From positions 1 to 39,389 of IMG/VR virus record IMGVR_UViG_3300036390_000005: DNA of 39,389 nt; one strand, written 5' to 3'. Of the stretch, positions 32,185 through 39,386 are shown one piece after another. The position numbers were made by a program, and so were the translations under genes. The stretch's first letter is position 1, and each line of letters opens with the position of its first letter. The DNA comes from a virus. Under the pieces are notes generated by a model. It ran no database searches, was not told where the DNA came from, and saw nothing but the letters and a program-made list of their open reading frames with translations.

Positions 32185-33405
32185 TTACTTGCCCGCCTCC
32201 AAGATGTCGCGGATGTTCGGCGGAGCTATCTCTGAGTGGCCGGATCCGTCTATCGGCCTGAAGAGGGCGTTTAAGGCGATGGCAAGCTCAGCTGGCGTGG
32301 ACTTGTTCTGAGAGGTCAGCGCCGTATACGTGTTCGCAATCGTGCTGCGAAGTTGAGCGTCGGCCTGTAGCGCCAGGTTCTGCACGACGATGCGGCTGAT
32401 GTGCCTGAGGATCCATGCGAACGCGAGTGTCGGCAACGTAATAAAGGCCAGCGGCACTAAGGCAAGCAGCCCAGGCGTTTCGCGGTCACCTACGATGGTC
32501 CGGTAGGCTTCGGCGACCAAATCTACGCCGAAATGGGTGATCCAGTAGACGCCGCTGCCTATGGCTACCAAGAAGATCAGCCCAAACAGAATGGCGACGT
32601 TACGGTGCGATCTTGCTTTCGCTGTCCAGAAAGCAGTCGGGGCCTCAATGGCCAGCCGCTCATGTATCAAATTCTCGAACTCGAAAATGCTCGCTTTGGA
32701 TTGCCGCAACTGGTCTTGGAACTGCGCCCGGTAGTCCTCTAGAGCTTGTTTGAACGCGTCAACGTGTACCTTGCCGAGAATCTCTAGTCTCTCCTTGTGG
32801 GTCTCGTGCAGTTCGCTCACTTCACGCGATTTGGTCTGAATTTCTTCGAGCAGATCGCGAGAGCTGGCACCTAGTTTGCGGATCTCTTCACGTTCCGACG
32901 CGGCAGATCGCTCGAATTCGAAGAACTTTAGCATGCCGCCAAGACCGGACAACCAAAGGGCCCACGGCAACTGGTCTTGGTTGCCCTGAGTGTAGCGTCT
33001 TGCGTTGATCGGCTGCAATGTTGAGGCCATGGCGGCGAATGCGCCAGGGTATAATGTGGGATCGTTTTTCTTCAGCCTTGAAAGGAAGTTTGCCTGCCTT
33101 CCTTCAGAAAGCAGGACGCCACTTTCATCGATGTAGTTTAGCCGGGCGTGCGCTGCGCCGTGCCCATTCGCCTCGATGAAGATCTCAGAACTCAATTGCT
33201 TCAAGAACTGAAGATGCTGTCTTGCAATAGGAACGCCAGAGCCCTGAGGAAAGGTGTTCATCGTTTCCCAAAACAGGATCTCCTTATCGATCCAAACATA
33301 GACCTCCTCCTCTGTGTGGAACCGCTTTGAGAACCGCTGTGCCGGAACCTTGAGTGTGATCGGAAATCCGTCGTTCTTGCTGATGACCGGCATCATATCC
33401 CCCAT
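32185..33405 (-). CDS. Coiled-coil, two-TM membrane protein, DUF6161-like
   Basis: 406 aa if it starts at 33405; the ATGs at 33396 and 33393 are alternatives, and 33393 has GGGGGA just before. The N-terminal 160 residues are soluble (TEEEVYVWIDKEILFWETMN). A long coiled coil follows (about 165-250), then two membrane segments (270-290 and 311-333) and a C-terminal cytoplasmic part with TYTALTSQNKSTPAELAIAL and ALFRPIDG. This layout and the YxAL...ALFRP end match my memory of DUF6161 proteins, whose function is unknown. By eye the GC content is lower than in the tail genes. It sits between the lysis cassette and the integrase, a usual place for accessory genes; a role in exclusion or abortive defence is inferred. 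Confidence 0.75.
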   Translation of the reverse strand: MGDMMPVISKNDGFPITLKVPAQRFSKRFHTEEEVYVWIDKEILFWETMNTFPQGSGVPIARQHLQFLKQLSSEIFIEANGHGAAHARLNYIDESGVLLSEGRQANFLSRLKKNDPTLYPGAFAAMASTLQPINARRYTQGNQDQLPWALWLSGLGGMLKFFEFERSAASEREEIRKLGASSRDLLEEIQTKSREVSELHETHKERLEILGKVHVDAFKQALEDYRAQFQDQLRQSKASIFEFENLIHERLAIEAPTAFWTAKARSHRNVAILFGLIFLVAIGSGVYWITHFGVDLVAEAYRTIVGDRETPGLLALVPLAFITLPTLAFAWILRHISRIVVQNLALQADAQLRSTIANTYTALTSQNKSTPAELAIALNALFRPIDGSGHSEIAPPNIRDILEAGK

Positions 33406-33702
33406 TGATCACCGTGAGTTGTACACAATGAAAACGGCGGCGGAAACGGTTCATGTGCGGCGGGAGGGTGCAGGCGGCCCATAGTAAGCTGGGGGCGTAC
33501 TATCGATCCGTTTCGAGTCGGAGGTTGTTAGCCCCGCCCGCGTTCTCTTCTGTGATCTATTCTGCCACGGTGACAATCATCAAATCTGACATCTTATTGT
33601 CGTGTACGCCCCTCAATGGCTCGTCGGCATCGCATACGACGGCCCTCTACGGACCACGGATGCGCAGCTATCTCTTCAACGCGATAGCTGCGGATCTGTC
33701 AG
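33406..33702. other. Gene-poor stretch with a strong hairpin
   Basis: About 297 bases without a convincing gene; the short forward frames have no ribosome-binding site and no recognisable product. It should carry the promoter of the DUF6161-like gene: on the reverse strand TTGATG and ATAGAT occur 17 bases apart (complement of about 33552-33580), only a weak match. A hairpin lies at its right edge. Confidence 0.4.
33663..33692 (-). terminator. Hairpin behind the lipoprotein pair
   Basis: CGCAGCTATC (33663-33672) and GATAGCTGCG (33683-33692) form a perfect 10 bp stem with a 10-base loop, 11 bases after the stop of the reverse lipoprotein gene. There is no T-run, so it may act with Rho or stabilise the mRNA end. 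Confidence 0.5.
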
Positions 33703-33960
33703 TCACCGATTTGTACACCTAAACGTAGCCACGAAATCAGCAACGCCATCCGGGACCAATTCGGCATCGCGGCCCAACTTAGCGCAGTGCGTCTGCGCCT
33801 GAGCCGCGGCCTCTCCGATGGTATTCGTTCCAACATTCTGTATTGTGACTGTTCGCGGTGTGGCGGCCAAAATAGTCGGCTTTGGCACAGCTTCGCATCC
33901 GGCGAGTAGTGAGAGAACAGTCAACAAGACAAAGTCGAGTTTAGGAGCGGACATGGTCAA
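33703..33960 (-). CDS. Small lipoprotein
   Basis: 85 aa; the ATG at 33960 overlaps the stop of the preceding reverse gene (4-base overlap). A lipoprotein signal with lipobox LAGC is visible (FVLLTVLSLLAGCEAVPKPT). The mature part is short and contains two further Cys (THCAKLG; TFRCTNR) and a central helix (TIGEAAAQAQTH). A hairpin follows. It pairs with the next lipoprotein gene. The 'TVTIQNVGTNTIGEAAAQAQ...C' pattern is common in small envelope lipoproteins of alphaproteobacteria. Confidence 0.75.
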   Translation of the reverse strand: MTMSAPKLDFVLLTVLSLLAGCEAVPKPTILAATPRTVTIQNVGTNTIGEAAAQAQTHCAKLGRDAELVPDGVADFVATFRCTNR

Positions 33961-34289
33961 TTGCAGCCCTTGCTCTTCAAAGTGTTCTCGATCGCCTGAA
34001 CCTTGCCCTTGGCAACGGCAACCTGACCTTCCTTGTCCCCACCGACGGCTGACGACATCGGCACGCCAATCAGGAAGACGCCGACAGCATCGCCTGTGGC
34101 GGCTTCATTTTGAGCCTTGGAGACTGCGGCCAAATTCTGCTGCTCTTTGATGAGTTCATTGCCGAGCTGTTGACAGTTCTGTCCCTGATAGACAGCCATC
34201 GGAATATCTACGGGAACGATGGCGTCCGGGCGCTTGGCACAAGAAGACAGTACAGCCAGTACGGCCGCGGCGATAATCAGTTTGCGCAT
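33957..34289 (-). CDS. Small lipoprotein with glycine-rich hydrophobic segment
   Basis: 110 aa with GGGGAG before the ATG. Signal peptide and lipobox LSSC (LIIAAAVLAVLSSCAKRPDA). The mature part has a helix (NCQQLGNELIKEQQNLAAVS) and a Gly/Val-rich hydrophobic stretch (TGDAVGVFLIGVPMSSAVGG), then a charged end with Cys. It resembles envelope lipoproteins found in rhizobial genomes and prophages. With the overlapping second lipoprotein gene it could change the surface of the lysogen. Confidence 0.8.
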   Translation of the reverse strand: MRKLIIAAAVLAVLSSCAKRPDAIVPVDIPMAVYQGQNCQQLGNELIKEQQNLAAVSKAQNEAATGDAVGVFLIGVPMSSAVGGDKEGQVAVAKGKVQAIENTLKSKGCN

Positions 34290-34350
34290 GTTTGCTCCCC
34301 AGCATTGTGTTGCCGGGAAGGTAGCGGCGAGGTTGTGGCTTGGGAAGCCC

Positions 34351-34578
34351 TTATTCCGAGTTTTCCCGCGTCCACTTTTCGTAAGGATCCTCTACTTCAG
34401 CCGTCACGCCCCGCAGCACGTCCAGCTTGTCGGCGATAGCCTCCTTGTCCCATCGACGGGTGCCAGGAACGGCGGGCGGCATGACACCCCGAGCGATCCA
34501 TAGACTGAACGTGGACAGAGCAATACCGCACATCGCTGCTGCTTGAGCTCTCGTCAGCAGGCGGGGGTCAGTCGCCAT
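34351..34578 (-). CDS. Excisionase/AlpA-like HTH protein
   Basis: 75 aa from the ATG at 34578 (GGAG before it). LLTRAQAAAMCGIALSTFSL, WIARGVMPPAVPGTRRWDKE is the MerR/excisionase-type winged helix: recognition helix, then wing with P-x-x-x-x-x-R-R-W. The end is acidic. It is the last gene of the integrase operon; excisionases of this kind bend attachment-site DNA and turn the integrase toward excision. It overlaps the gene before it by 11 bases. Confidence 0.8.
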   Translation of the reverse strand: MATDPRLLTRAQAAAMCGIALSTFSLWIARGVMPPAVPGTRRWDKEAIADKLDVLRGVTAEVEDPYEKWTRENSE

Positions 34579-34747
34579 CGGCGAGCTCCAGCTTAGCCTT
34601 GATCCTTGCAAGGGTGGTGCCGTGGGCGACTGCCGCGTCGTATTCCCGCTCGACCCGATCCAGTAGCGGCATCAGATCCGGATATCGGTGGACGAGTTCT
34701 GCTGCCATCAGCAGGTGTTTTCTAAGCGTCGGAATCCGATCAGTCAT
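34568..34747 (-). CDS. Tandem mini-protein, copy 2
   Basis: 59 aa, too short for common ORF cut-offs. MTDRIPTLRKHLLMAAELVH, then RYPDLMPLLDRVEREYDAAV and LARIKAKLELADGD. It is clearly related to the gene just upstream (LVxRYPxxxPLLxRxERxxDA...KLELxD). Predicted all-helical. It starts 8 bases inside the end of copy 1 and ends inside the excisionase start. Function unknown; linked to the integrase operon. Confidence 0.75.
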   Translation of the reverse strand: MTDRIPTLRKHLLMAAELVHRYPDLMPLLDRVEREYDAAVAHGTTLARIKAKLELADGD

Positions 34748-34916
34748 CGGTGAGCTCGAGCTTTACCCTGACACGATCAGCCGCGTTCTTTGCATTGGAC
34801 ATTGCGTCCCAGTCTCGCTCGAGGCGCTCAAGTAGCGGCACCACCTCCGGATATCGTTCAACCAGATCCGCCAGGCCCAAGAGCGCCCGCTTCAGTCTTT
34901 GTCTTGTGATCGCCAC
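34740..34916 (-). CDS. Tandem mini-protein, copy 1
   Basis: 58 aa starting with GTG at 34916 behind GGAGG; the long upstream extension of this frame (to 35129) runs through the preceding gene and is not used. AITRQRLKRALLGLADLVER, then YPEVVPLLERLERDWDAMSN and VRVKLELTDD. Predicted helical, with the same pattern as copy 2, so the pair arose by duplication. It overlaps the gene before it by 59 bases. Confidence 0.75.
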   Translation of the reverse strand: MAITRQRLKRALLGLADLVERYPEVVPLLERLERDWDAMSNAKNAADRVRVKLELTDD

Positions 34917-35184
34917 GTCTTTTCCTCCACTGTCCCAAACGCTCCTCGCCATCGGCCACACCGAAGCCTGCCGTGACGCCGAAGTAGCCCTCATAGAATT
35001 TGATGACCAACGGCACGGGTCGCCCCTCGTGCAGAGGATCCACACGCGGAAAGCCTTTGCGCTCAAGTTGCGGGACAACGGTCTTGACCCACGCTGTTGC
35101 GCGCTCCTTGCCGACGATTGCGACGGCAAGCTGTTGATCGGTGGCGAATACGGGGAGGGCGGATAGGGCGCTAGTCGTTAGCAT
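34858..35184 (-). CDS. Putative helical DNA-binding protein next to integrase
   Basis: 108 aa; the ATG at 35184 lies 14 bases inside the end of the integrase gene. FATDQQLAVAIVGKERATAW, VKTVVPQLERKGFPRVDPLH, then EGRPVPLVIKFYEGYFGV. This reads as a short winged-helix-type protein with basic helix pairs. In my memory such proteins stand directly behind tyrosine integrases in alphaproteobacterial prophages. The C-terminal 20 residues overlap the next gene and are probably disordered. It may be a cofactor of recombination. Confidence 0.65.
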   Translation of the reverse strand: MLTTSALSALPVFATDQQLAVAIVGKERATAWVKTVVPQLERKGFPRVDPLHEGRPVPLVIKFYEGYFGVTAGFGVADGEERLGQWRKRRGDHKTKTEAGALGPGGSG

Positions 35185-36253
35185 TGCGGCCCCACTTCAC
35201 AAACCTGCGTGCATCCGACACGGGATGATCCCACATGGGCCATCCATCCGGCGGCACGATCGTATTGATTGCTTCTGTGAGCGGAGCCTGCGGCACGTGG
35301 GTGTAGCGCCTGCTCATGTCGTCGACCACGTGCCCGAGGATCTGGTCCTTCAGGTGTGGGTGGATCCCGTTAATGACAAGCTGCGTCGAGACCGTGTGGC
35401 GTGCCGTATAGGGGCTAATGTCGTCGATGCCGCTCCGCTTGCGCGCTCCCCGAATGGCGCCCTTTAGCTGGCCGCCCGCATCTTCAAGAATCGGATACGG
35501 CTCGCCCTTGTGCGTACGAAACAGAATTCCGCCGCGCTCCATCAACCCTTCGAACAGTGGCACCAAGAACTCATGCATCGGCACGCCCCGCGGCTCCCCC
35601 GTCTTCGACGAACTTATGACGATCCATCGTCCCTTGATATTCACGTCGGCAGCGCGCAGAGCGAAGAGCTCTATCGGCCGCATGCCAGTAAAAAACAGGG
35701 CCGTCATCACCATGGCCGGAGCCGGAGACATGTGTGAAACGAACTGCCTGGCCCGCTCATAGTCCACTGGTGCGGATCCACTGCGGACGACGAGCCTGCG
35801 ACTGTTGGTGCCTTTCGCTTTCCGAGGGCGCGACCACTGGCGAGCTTCAGCCCAACCGTTCCTGACGGCATGGTTCCACACCGCGATGAACGGCGTGTAG
35901 CATTGGCGATTGCGCGTCGCTCTCTGCGCCGTCGGGTAAAGCTTGCGCGCCGCGTTGTCCAAATCGTTCTGACGCAACTTCCTCAGGTGGATAGGGCCAA
36001 TTTCTTCACACAGAACACGAAGAAAGCGTGGGGAGCCATCGGCATCGAGATAGGATCTTACTGTCTCATCGAAGGTAACATTGATCCTTTTTCCAAACAG
36101 GCTCTCGTCCAGAACTTCTTTGGATCGAATGGTCAGGATTATTTCCGCGCTTTCGCGGTAGGCGACCTTAGTGCTCTCGCAAACAGAGATGCCTCGAATG
36201 GATCCGCGGATCCACCAATTTGGAGAGTCTTTCCGGCGGAGAAGCTTCAGCAT
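35171..36253 (-). CDS. Tyrosine-type integrase
   Basis: 360 aa. N-terminal: WIRGSIRGISVCESTKV, typical of alphaproteobacterial prophage integrases; core-binding domain about 55-150. The catalytic domain shows Arg192 (GMRPIE), Lys217 (SSKTGE), Arg285 (PYTARHT), His308 (ILGHV) and the nucleophile Tyr317 (SRRYTHV). The usual first His of the box II HxxR is Tyr here (Y282-T-A-R285), a known variant. It inserts the phage genome at the host attachment site. First gene of a reverse operon with four overlapping small genes. Confidence 0.95.
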   Translation of the reverse strand: MLKLLRRKDSPNWWIRGSIRGISVCESTKVAYRESAEIILTIRSKEVLDESLFGKRINVTFDETVRSYLDADGSPRFLRVLCEEIGPIHLRKLRQNDLDNAARKLYPTAQRATRNRQCYTPFIAVWNHAVRNGWAEARQWSRPRKAKGTNSRRLVVRSGSAPVDYERARQFVSHMSPAPAMVMTALFFTGMRPIELFALRAADVNIKGRWIVISSSKTGEPRGVPMHEFLVPLFEGLMERGGILFRTHKGEPYPILEDAGGQLKGAIRGARKRSGIDDISPYTARHTVSTQLVINGIHPHLKDQILGHVVDDMSRRYTHVPQAPLTEAINTIVPPDGWPMWDHPVSDARRFVKWGRNAND

Positions 36254-36364
36254 TTTTGGGCACCACGGGTCAAACGTACGCCGCCGGCACGAATGCCGAA
36301 AGCCTGTCGTCTCCTCATGTGGTGGTAGGTGGTGGTTAGAAGCTAATGGCGCGTTTTCTATCGG

Positions 36365-36607
36365 TCAAGATGGTTCGAACATCTTGCGCAGGCGAGCTAG
36401 GTCTGCACGTTTTAGATCAATTGCTTCCACGCCGTCGCCGCTCTTTTTGAACCATGTCTTAGCATCGGTCACAGCCGGTCCGTAAGGCGAAGGATAGTCG
36501 CCCAGTCCCAAGATCCATTGCCGCACTATCTCACGGTCCATTCGGCCCGCGTCATAGCGATCATGGATGGTTCGCGTGGCCGCGATGAAATCCTCAAGCT
36601 TCTTCAT
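36365..36607 (-). CDS. Partner gene of XRE regulator, hypothetical
   Basis: 80 aa, overlapping the stop of the XRE gene (ATGA). KLEDFIAATRTIHDRYDAGR, then REIVRQWILGLGDYPSPYGP and a charged end with helix LKRADLARLRKMFEPS. No family recognised. Its tight coupling to the regulator gene suggests they work together. It starts 112 bases from the integrase gene and may already belong to the host side. Confidence 0.65.
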   Translation of the reverse strand: MKKLEDFIAATRTIHDRYDAGRMDREIVRQWILGLGDYPSPYGPAVTDAKTWFKKSGDGVEAIDLKRADLARLRKMFEPS

Positions 36608-36858
36608 CCCTGCTGATCTCGCAGGCGTACTCCAGGGCCAGCCGCACTGCTGGTGGCTCCGTCGGCAATGAAGGCGATTCCAGCATTCTCAAGGGCGGCC
36701 TGGATTGCCTCTACCGTCCTCGACTGCGCAGCTAACTCACCTGGCTGAATCTCGAGCCTCTTGATTGAGGGGAGCGAGATCCCGCTCGCATCGGCTAGGT
36801 GCTTCTGTTCCCAACGCAACAGCGCTCTAGCTGCCCGAACCTGCTCGCTACTCAACAT
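36604..36858 (-). CDS. XRE-type HTH regulator
   Basis: 84 aa. LLSSEQ-type opening (MLSSEQVRAARALLRWEQKH), then the HTH LADASGISLPSIKRLE and a helix (SRTVEAIQAALENAGIAFIA) ending in GPGVRLRD. This exact build is frequent as a small chromosomal regulator in Rhizobiales. GAGG of operator 1 acts as its ribosome-binding site. The three operator-like repeats upstream suggest it regulates itself and the divergent gene. Confidence 0.85.
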   Translation of the reverse strand: MLSSEQVRAARALLRWEQKHLADASGISLPSIKRLEIQPGELAAQSRTVEAIQAALENAGIAFIADGATSSAAGPGVRLRDQQG

Positions 36859-36861
36859 TTT

Positions 36862-36925
36862 AATACCTCAGGTATTGACGACGCCTCAGGAATCGAATAA
36901 TACTTCAGGCATCACCAGAGTGCAA
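36862..36925. promoter_or_regulatory. Overlapping divergent promoters with three operators
   Basis: Forward promoter: TTGACG (36875-36880), 17 bases, TAATAC (36898-36903). Reverse promoter: TTGCAC (complement of 36920-36925), 17 bases, TATTAT (complement of 36897-36902). Both use the same -10 DNA. Three repeats of xTCAGG within AATACCTCAGGTATT (36862-36876), CGCCTCAGGAATC (36882-36894) and AATACTTCAGGCATC (36899-36913) lie 18 and 19 bases apart. Site 1 covers the RBS of the XRE gene and touches the forward -35; site 2 is in the forward spacer; site 3 covers the shared -10. Confidence 0.8.
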
Positions 36926-36975
36926 CGCAAGCCGACGAACACGGTAAACGGACCGTTAGCAGGAGGAGCCAGGAC

Positions 36976-37158
36976 ATGCAGACCGAAAGACCGAAGTATG
37001 AATTTGATCCGCAAGACATTGACGCCATTCTCGACCAGATCGCCGAACGGCGCGGCATTGAACGGCGCGGGCATTACCGCAGCCTCGTGACCGGCGAGCA
37101 GTTTCTCATCGGGGTGAACAAAGACGGCGCGTTGGTTTCTGTGCCGGTTGCGGGATAA
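36976..37158 (+). CDS. Small protein divergent from XRE regulator
   Basis: 60 aa with AGGAGG 12 bases before the ATG and a good promoter further upstream. YEFDPQDIDAILDQIAERRG, then RGHYRSLVTGEQFLIGVNKD and VPVAG. No family recognised. It is likely controlled by the XRE protein through the operators. It ends 7 bases before tRNA-Arg, so read-through into the tRNA gene is possible. Confidence 0.65.
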   Translation: MQTERPKYEFDPQDIDAILDQIAERRGIERRGHYRSLVTGEQFLIGVNKDGALVSVPVAG

Positions 37159-37165
37159 CAGACAC

Positions 37166-37242
37166 GGTCCCGTAGCTCATCTGGATAGAGCGGCTGACTT
37201 CTAATCAGCAGGCAGCAGGTTCGAGTCCTGCCGGGATCTCCA
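37166..37242 (+). tRNA. tRNA-Arg (anticodon TCT)
   Basis: A complete cloverleaf can be folded: acceptor GGTCCCG with CGGGATC (one G-U), D-stem region TAGCTCATCTGGATAGAGC, anticodon stem GCTGA/TCAGC with loop CTTCTAA (anticodon TCT), T-stem GCAGG/CCTGC with TTCGAGT, discriminator T and encoded CCA. It reads AGA codons. A terminator follows at 37307. It stands next to the integrase end and is a possible but unproven attachment site. Confidence 0.95.
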
Positions 37243-37306
37243 ATTTGAAGACAGCGACGGCAAGTTCACCACCATCGAGGGCCACCGACCCTGGCAAACC
37301 GTCGCA

Positions 37307-37342
37307 GCCCCGCTCCCGAAAGGTCGAGCGGGGCAACTTTTA
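37307..37342 (+). terminator. Terminator after tRNA-Arg
   Basis: GCCCCGCTC (37307-37315) pairs perfectly with GAGCGGGGC (37326-37334); the loop can form an inner CC-GAAA-GG pair; AACTTTTATT follows. It is placed to end tRNA transcription and is convergent with the SRAP gene. Confidence 0.85.
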
Positions 37343-37353
37343 TTGCAGTCCCC

Positions 37354-37986
37354 TCATGCGGGAAGCAAGATAAGTCGATCATCAGGCAATGGCCGCTGCA
37401 GGTCCTTGGCCTCCGCCCACGGAGCCTGAAGCCATAGGTCGATTTCTTCCTCGGTCGTCAGGATCACCGGCATTGCCTTCGGATGGATCGGCTTGACGAT
37501 CGCGTTCGGCTCGCAGGTGAGGAAGCCATAGAGCTGATGCTCGCCCGGCCTCGGGTTCTTGATCGCGCCGCGCTCACCGAGCCACGACGCCCAGATACCG
37601 GCGAAGAAGGCGAGGGGCTTTTCCTCATTGATGGCGAACCAGCGCTTGGTCTTCTTCGGCTTCGTGTCCTCCCACTCGCAGAAGGCCGTCCAGGGGACGA
37701 CACAGCGCCACTCCGGGACAAGCCATCGCCGCCAGTGGGGTGAAGCGGTGTTCCGAATGTTTGTAACGCCGGTATCGGGCTTTCCCTGGGTGACGGATGG
37801 CGGCGAGGGCATGCCCCACGTCAGGTTCACGAGTTCACGGCCCTCAGGCGTCGCACGGATCACGGGGCCGGGACGGTCGGGATAGACGTCGAGCGAGGGC
37901 GGCAGATTGCCGACATGGTCGATCATCGCACGCGTTATGGCGCGGATCGCTTCCTGGTTCGTGGTGATGTTGTAGAGGTTGCACAT
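37354..37986 (-). CDS. SRAP-family protein (YedK/HMCES-like)
   Basis: 210 aa from the ATG at 37986, since Cys must be residue 2 after Met removal (MCNLYN). The family forms a covalent thiazolidine shield at abasic sites in single-stranded DNA. Key residues are visible: Cys2, Asn76 ([11 protein letters not shown]), Glu104 (FCEWED) and His168 ([10 protein letters not shown]). Length fits (200-230 aa). It probably belongs to the host rather than the prophage, though SRAP proteins also ride on mobile elements. Confidence 0.9.
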   Translation of the reverse strand: MCNLYNITTNQEAIRAITRAMIDHVGNLPPSLDVYPDRPGPVIRATPEGRELVNLTWGMPSPPSVTQGKPDTGVTNIRNTASPHWRRWLVPEWRCVVPWTAFCEWEDTKPKKTKRWFAINEEKPLAFFAGIWASWLGERGAIKNPRPGEHQLYGFLTCEPNAIVKPIHPKAMPVILTTEEEIDLWLQAPWAEAKDLQRPLPDDRLILLPA

Positions 37987-38069
37987 GGTGGGCCTCACGC
38001 GTCTGTTCTCGGGAACGTTTTTGAAGATATGTGGTTGGGTATGCTTCAAGCATACAAGGCTGAATTTTC

Positions 38070-38375
38070 ATGGCGAAATATTTTTTCAACATTCGCAGCG
38101 CCGGTCGGGTTGAACCTGACAACGTGGGGGCTGATTTCGACGACGATGTGGCCGCCGAACTGGAGGCAGTCGAGGCAGCAAAAGACATGATAGACGACGC
38201 ACTCGCCGGCGACGGGTCTGTCGGTTCACAAGAGATCGAGATCGTGACTGCGGCCGGAGATTGGGTCGCCACGCTGCCATTGAAAGCAGTGCTCGATCCG
38301 CAGGAACTCCGACGAAGGCTTTCCTCTCGTGAAAGGGCGTCCTCGGATAAGTCGGATGCCCCTGAAATCTGCTAG
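38070..38375 (+). CDS. DUF6894-like small protein
   Basis: 101 aa. MAKYFFNIRSAGRVEPDNVG, then DVAAELEAVEAAKDMIDDAL and EIVTAAGDWVATLPL. This order (KYFFN strand, D-x-x-G-x-D/E-F turn, helix, two strands) is typical of the small DUF6894 proteins abundant in Rhizobiales chromosomes, of unknown function. Likely host gene. Confidence 0.7.
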   Translation: MAKYFFNIRSAGRVEPDNVGADFDDDVAAELEAVEAAKDMIDDALAGDGSVGSQEIEIVTAAGDWVATLPLKAVLDPQELRRRLSSRERASSDKSDAPEIC

Positions 38376-38424
38376 CGTGACAGTTGGCAGTAGCATCTCG
38401 TACAATCGCCGATGGGAGGATGCT

Positions 38425-38793
38425 ATGCGGGAAGATCAGATTGCGGCTTTTGTCGAAGAGATCCTGGAGACGGGCGCTACGCTGTATGCGGTTGGTGAAG
38501 GCTGCTATTTCTTCGGTGAAATGGACGTCTCTGAGGACAAGGCTGCCGAGATCTCCGCTCGCGTGAACCGCATCTGCGTGCGCTACGGACCGCGAGACCA
38601 TCTGCGAAGCCAGATCGCCGAACACCTCAAGAGCCTTGGTCGACTGATTGAGATCGACAGTGAGGGCAAGGTATTGCGTTGGATTGGCCGTTCAGCGCCG
38701 CCAGATGAAGGTACCGCTTGCCTTGATCGGTTCGCCAACTGGGCGGAAGACAGCGGGAACAGAGCTGGCGAACCAAAAGCCAGATACCATTGA
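38425..38793 (+). CDS. Hypothetical protein, host side
   Basis: 122 aa from the ATG at 38425, with GGGAGG before it; the upstream extension to 38329 overlaps the preceding gene and lacks a site. REDQIAAFVEEILETGATLY, then AVGEGCYFFGEMDVSEDKAA and ARVNRICVRYGPRDHLRSQI. No family named. The helices and spacing resemble small uncharacterised rhizobial proteins. It is convergent with the reverse gene at the window end. Confidence 0.7.
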   Translation: MREDQIAAFVEEILETGATLYAVGEGCYFFGEMDVSEDKAAEISARVNRICVRYGPRDHLRSQIAEHLKSLGRLIEIDSEGKVLRWIGRSAPPDEGTACLDRFANWAEDSGNRAGEPKARYH

Positions 38794-38808
38794 TGTTTCA
38801 GAAGTTTC

Positions 38809-38826
38809 GTGGGCCGGAGGGCCCGC
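38809..38826. terminator. Short GC hairpin between convergent genes
   Basis: GTGGGCC (38809-38815) and GGCCCGC (38820-38826) form a stem of up to 7 bp (one T-G pair) with loop GGAG in the 41-base gap between a forward and a reverse gene. No T-run, so it is only a weak terminator candidate. Confidence 0.35.
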
Positions 38827-38834
38827 TACGGCTC

Positions 38835-39386
38835 TCACCTTATCGTCGACCGCTCTTGCTTTCGCTGGTTCATCCATTTTTCTAAGATGGCCCGGACGTC
38901 CGCGTAGGACGTCGTAGCTGTACTCCAGTTGGAGTTTGTGCTGGCAGACGTTCGTAGTGGGTCGCCGTTGTCGTAGTAGGCACCCATGATCTGATCATCG
39001 CGGTCTTCCTGACCAGCTACCGCGTCGAGAACGATCCTAAAGTATGGCTTCTGTCCGGTGCCCTGTACCCCGATCCTCACACCGAGGCGGTCTCTGATCT
39101 TCTCGTGGCGGTGCATGTTGCCAAAAACCCGACGAACGTAACCGTCTGGATCTGTCAGATGAGGAAGAATTGTCTCGATCGTCTCATCCGGAGCAAGTCT
39201 GTCTTTCACTTCCCAATCCTCCGTCCAGCGCACGTGCAGTCTTTTTAAGGCGGGCAATCTCTCTATTGCAATCCATTTCGGCAGAAGTCGTGCGCGGCGA
39301 CAATCAAGGTGAGACTCAGCGTCAATCAGGATGAGACTTGGCGGCGGGGGTGTGACGAAGGGAGGGCATAGCCCGACCGGAGTCAC
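38835..39386 (-). CDS. Hypothetical protein, possibly cut by window end
   Basis: At least 183 aa; the frame is open to an ATG 3 bases before the window end, so the real start may lie outside. It contains PKWIAIERLPALKRLHVRWT, ETILPHLTDPDGYVRRVFGN, DRLGVRIGVQGTGQKPYFRI and a C-terminal helix (ADVRAILEKWMNQRKQE). No family is recognised. No membrane segment. Confidence 0.5.
   Translation of the reverse strand: MTPVGLCPPFVTPPPPSLILIDAESHLDCRRARLLPKWIAIERLPALKRLHVRWTEDWEVKDRLAPDETIETILPHLTDPDGYVRRVFGNMHRHEKIRDRLGVRIGVQGTGQKPYFRIVLDAVAGQEDRDDQIMGAYYDNGDPLRTSASTNSNWSTATTSYADVRAILEKWMNQRKQERSTIR

Noticed and set aside
33453-33722. 89-codon forward frame in the stretch between the DUF6161-like and lipoprotein genes
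   Set aside because: No RBS, no motif, low-complexity composition; it would overlap the lipoprotein gene's end.
2-36253. Phage repressor (CI-like, with peptidase or C-terminal domain)
   Set aside because: None found in the phage genes of this window; the XRE protein at 36604-36858 is of a common chromosomal type. The early control region is probably left of the window.
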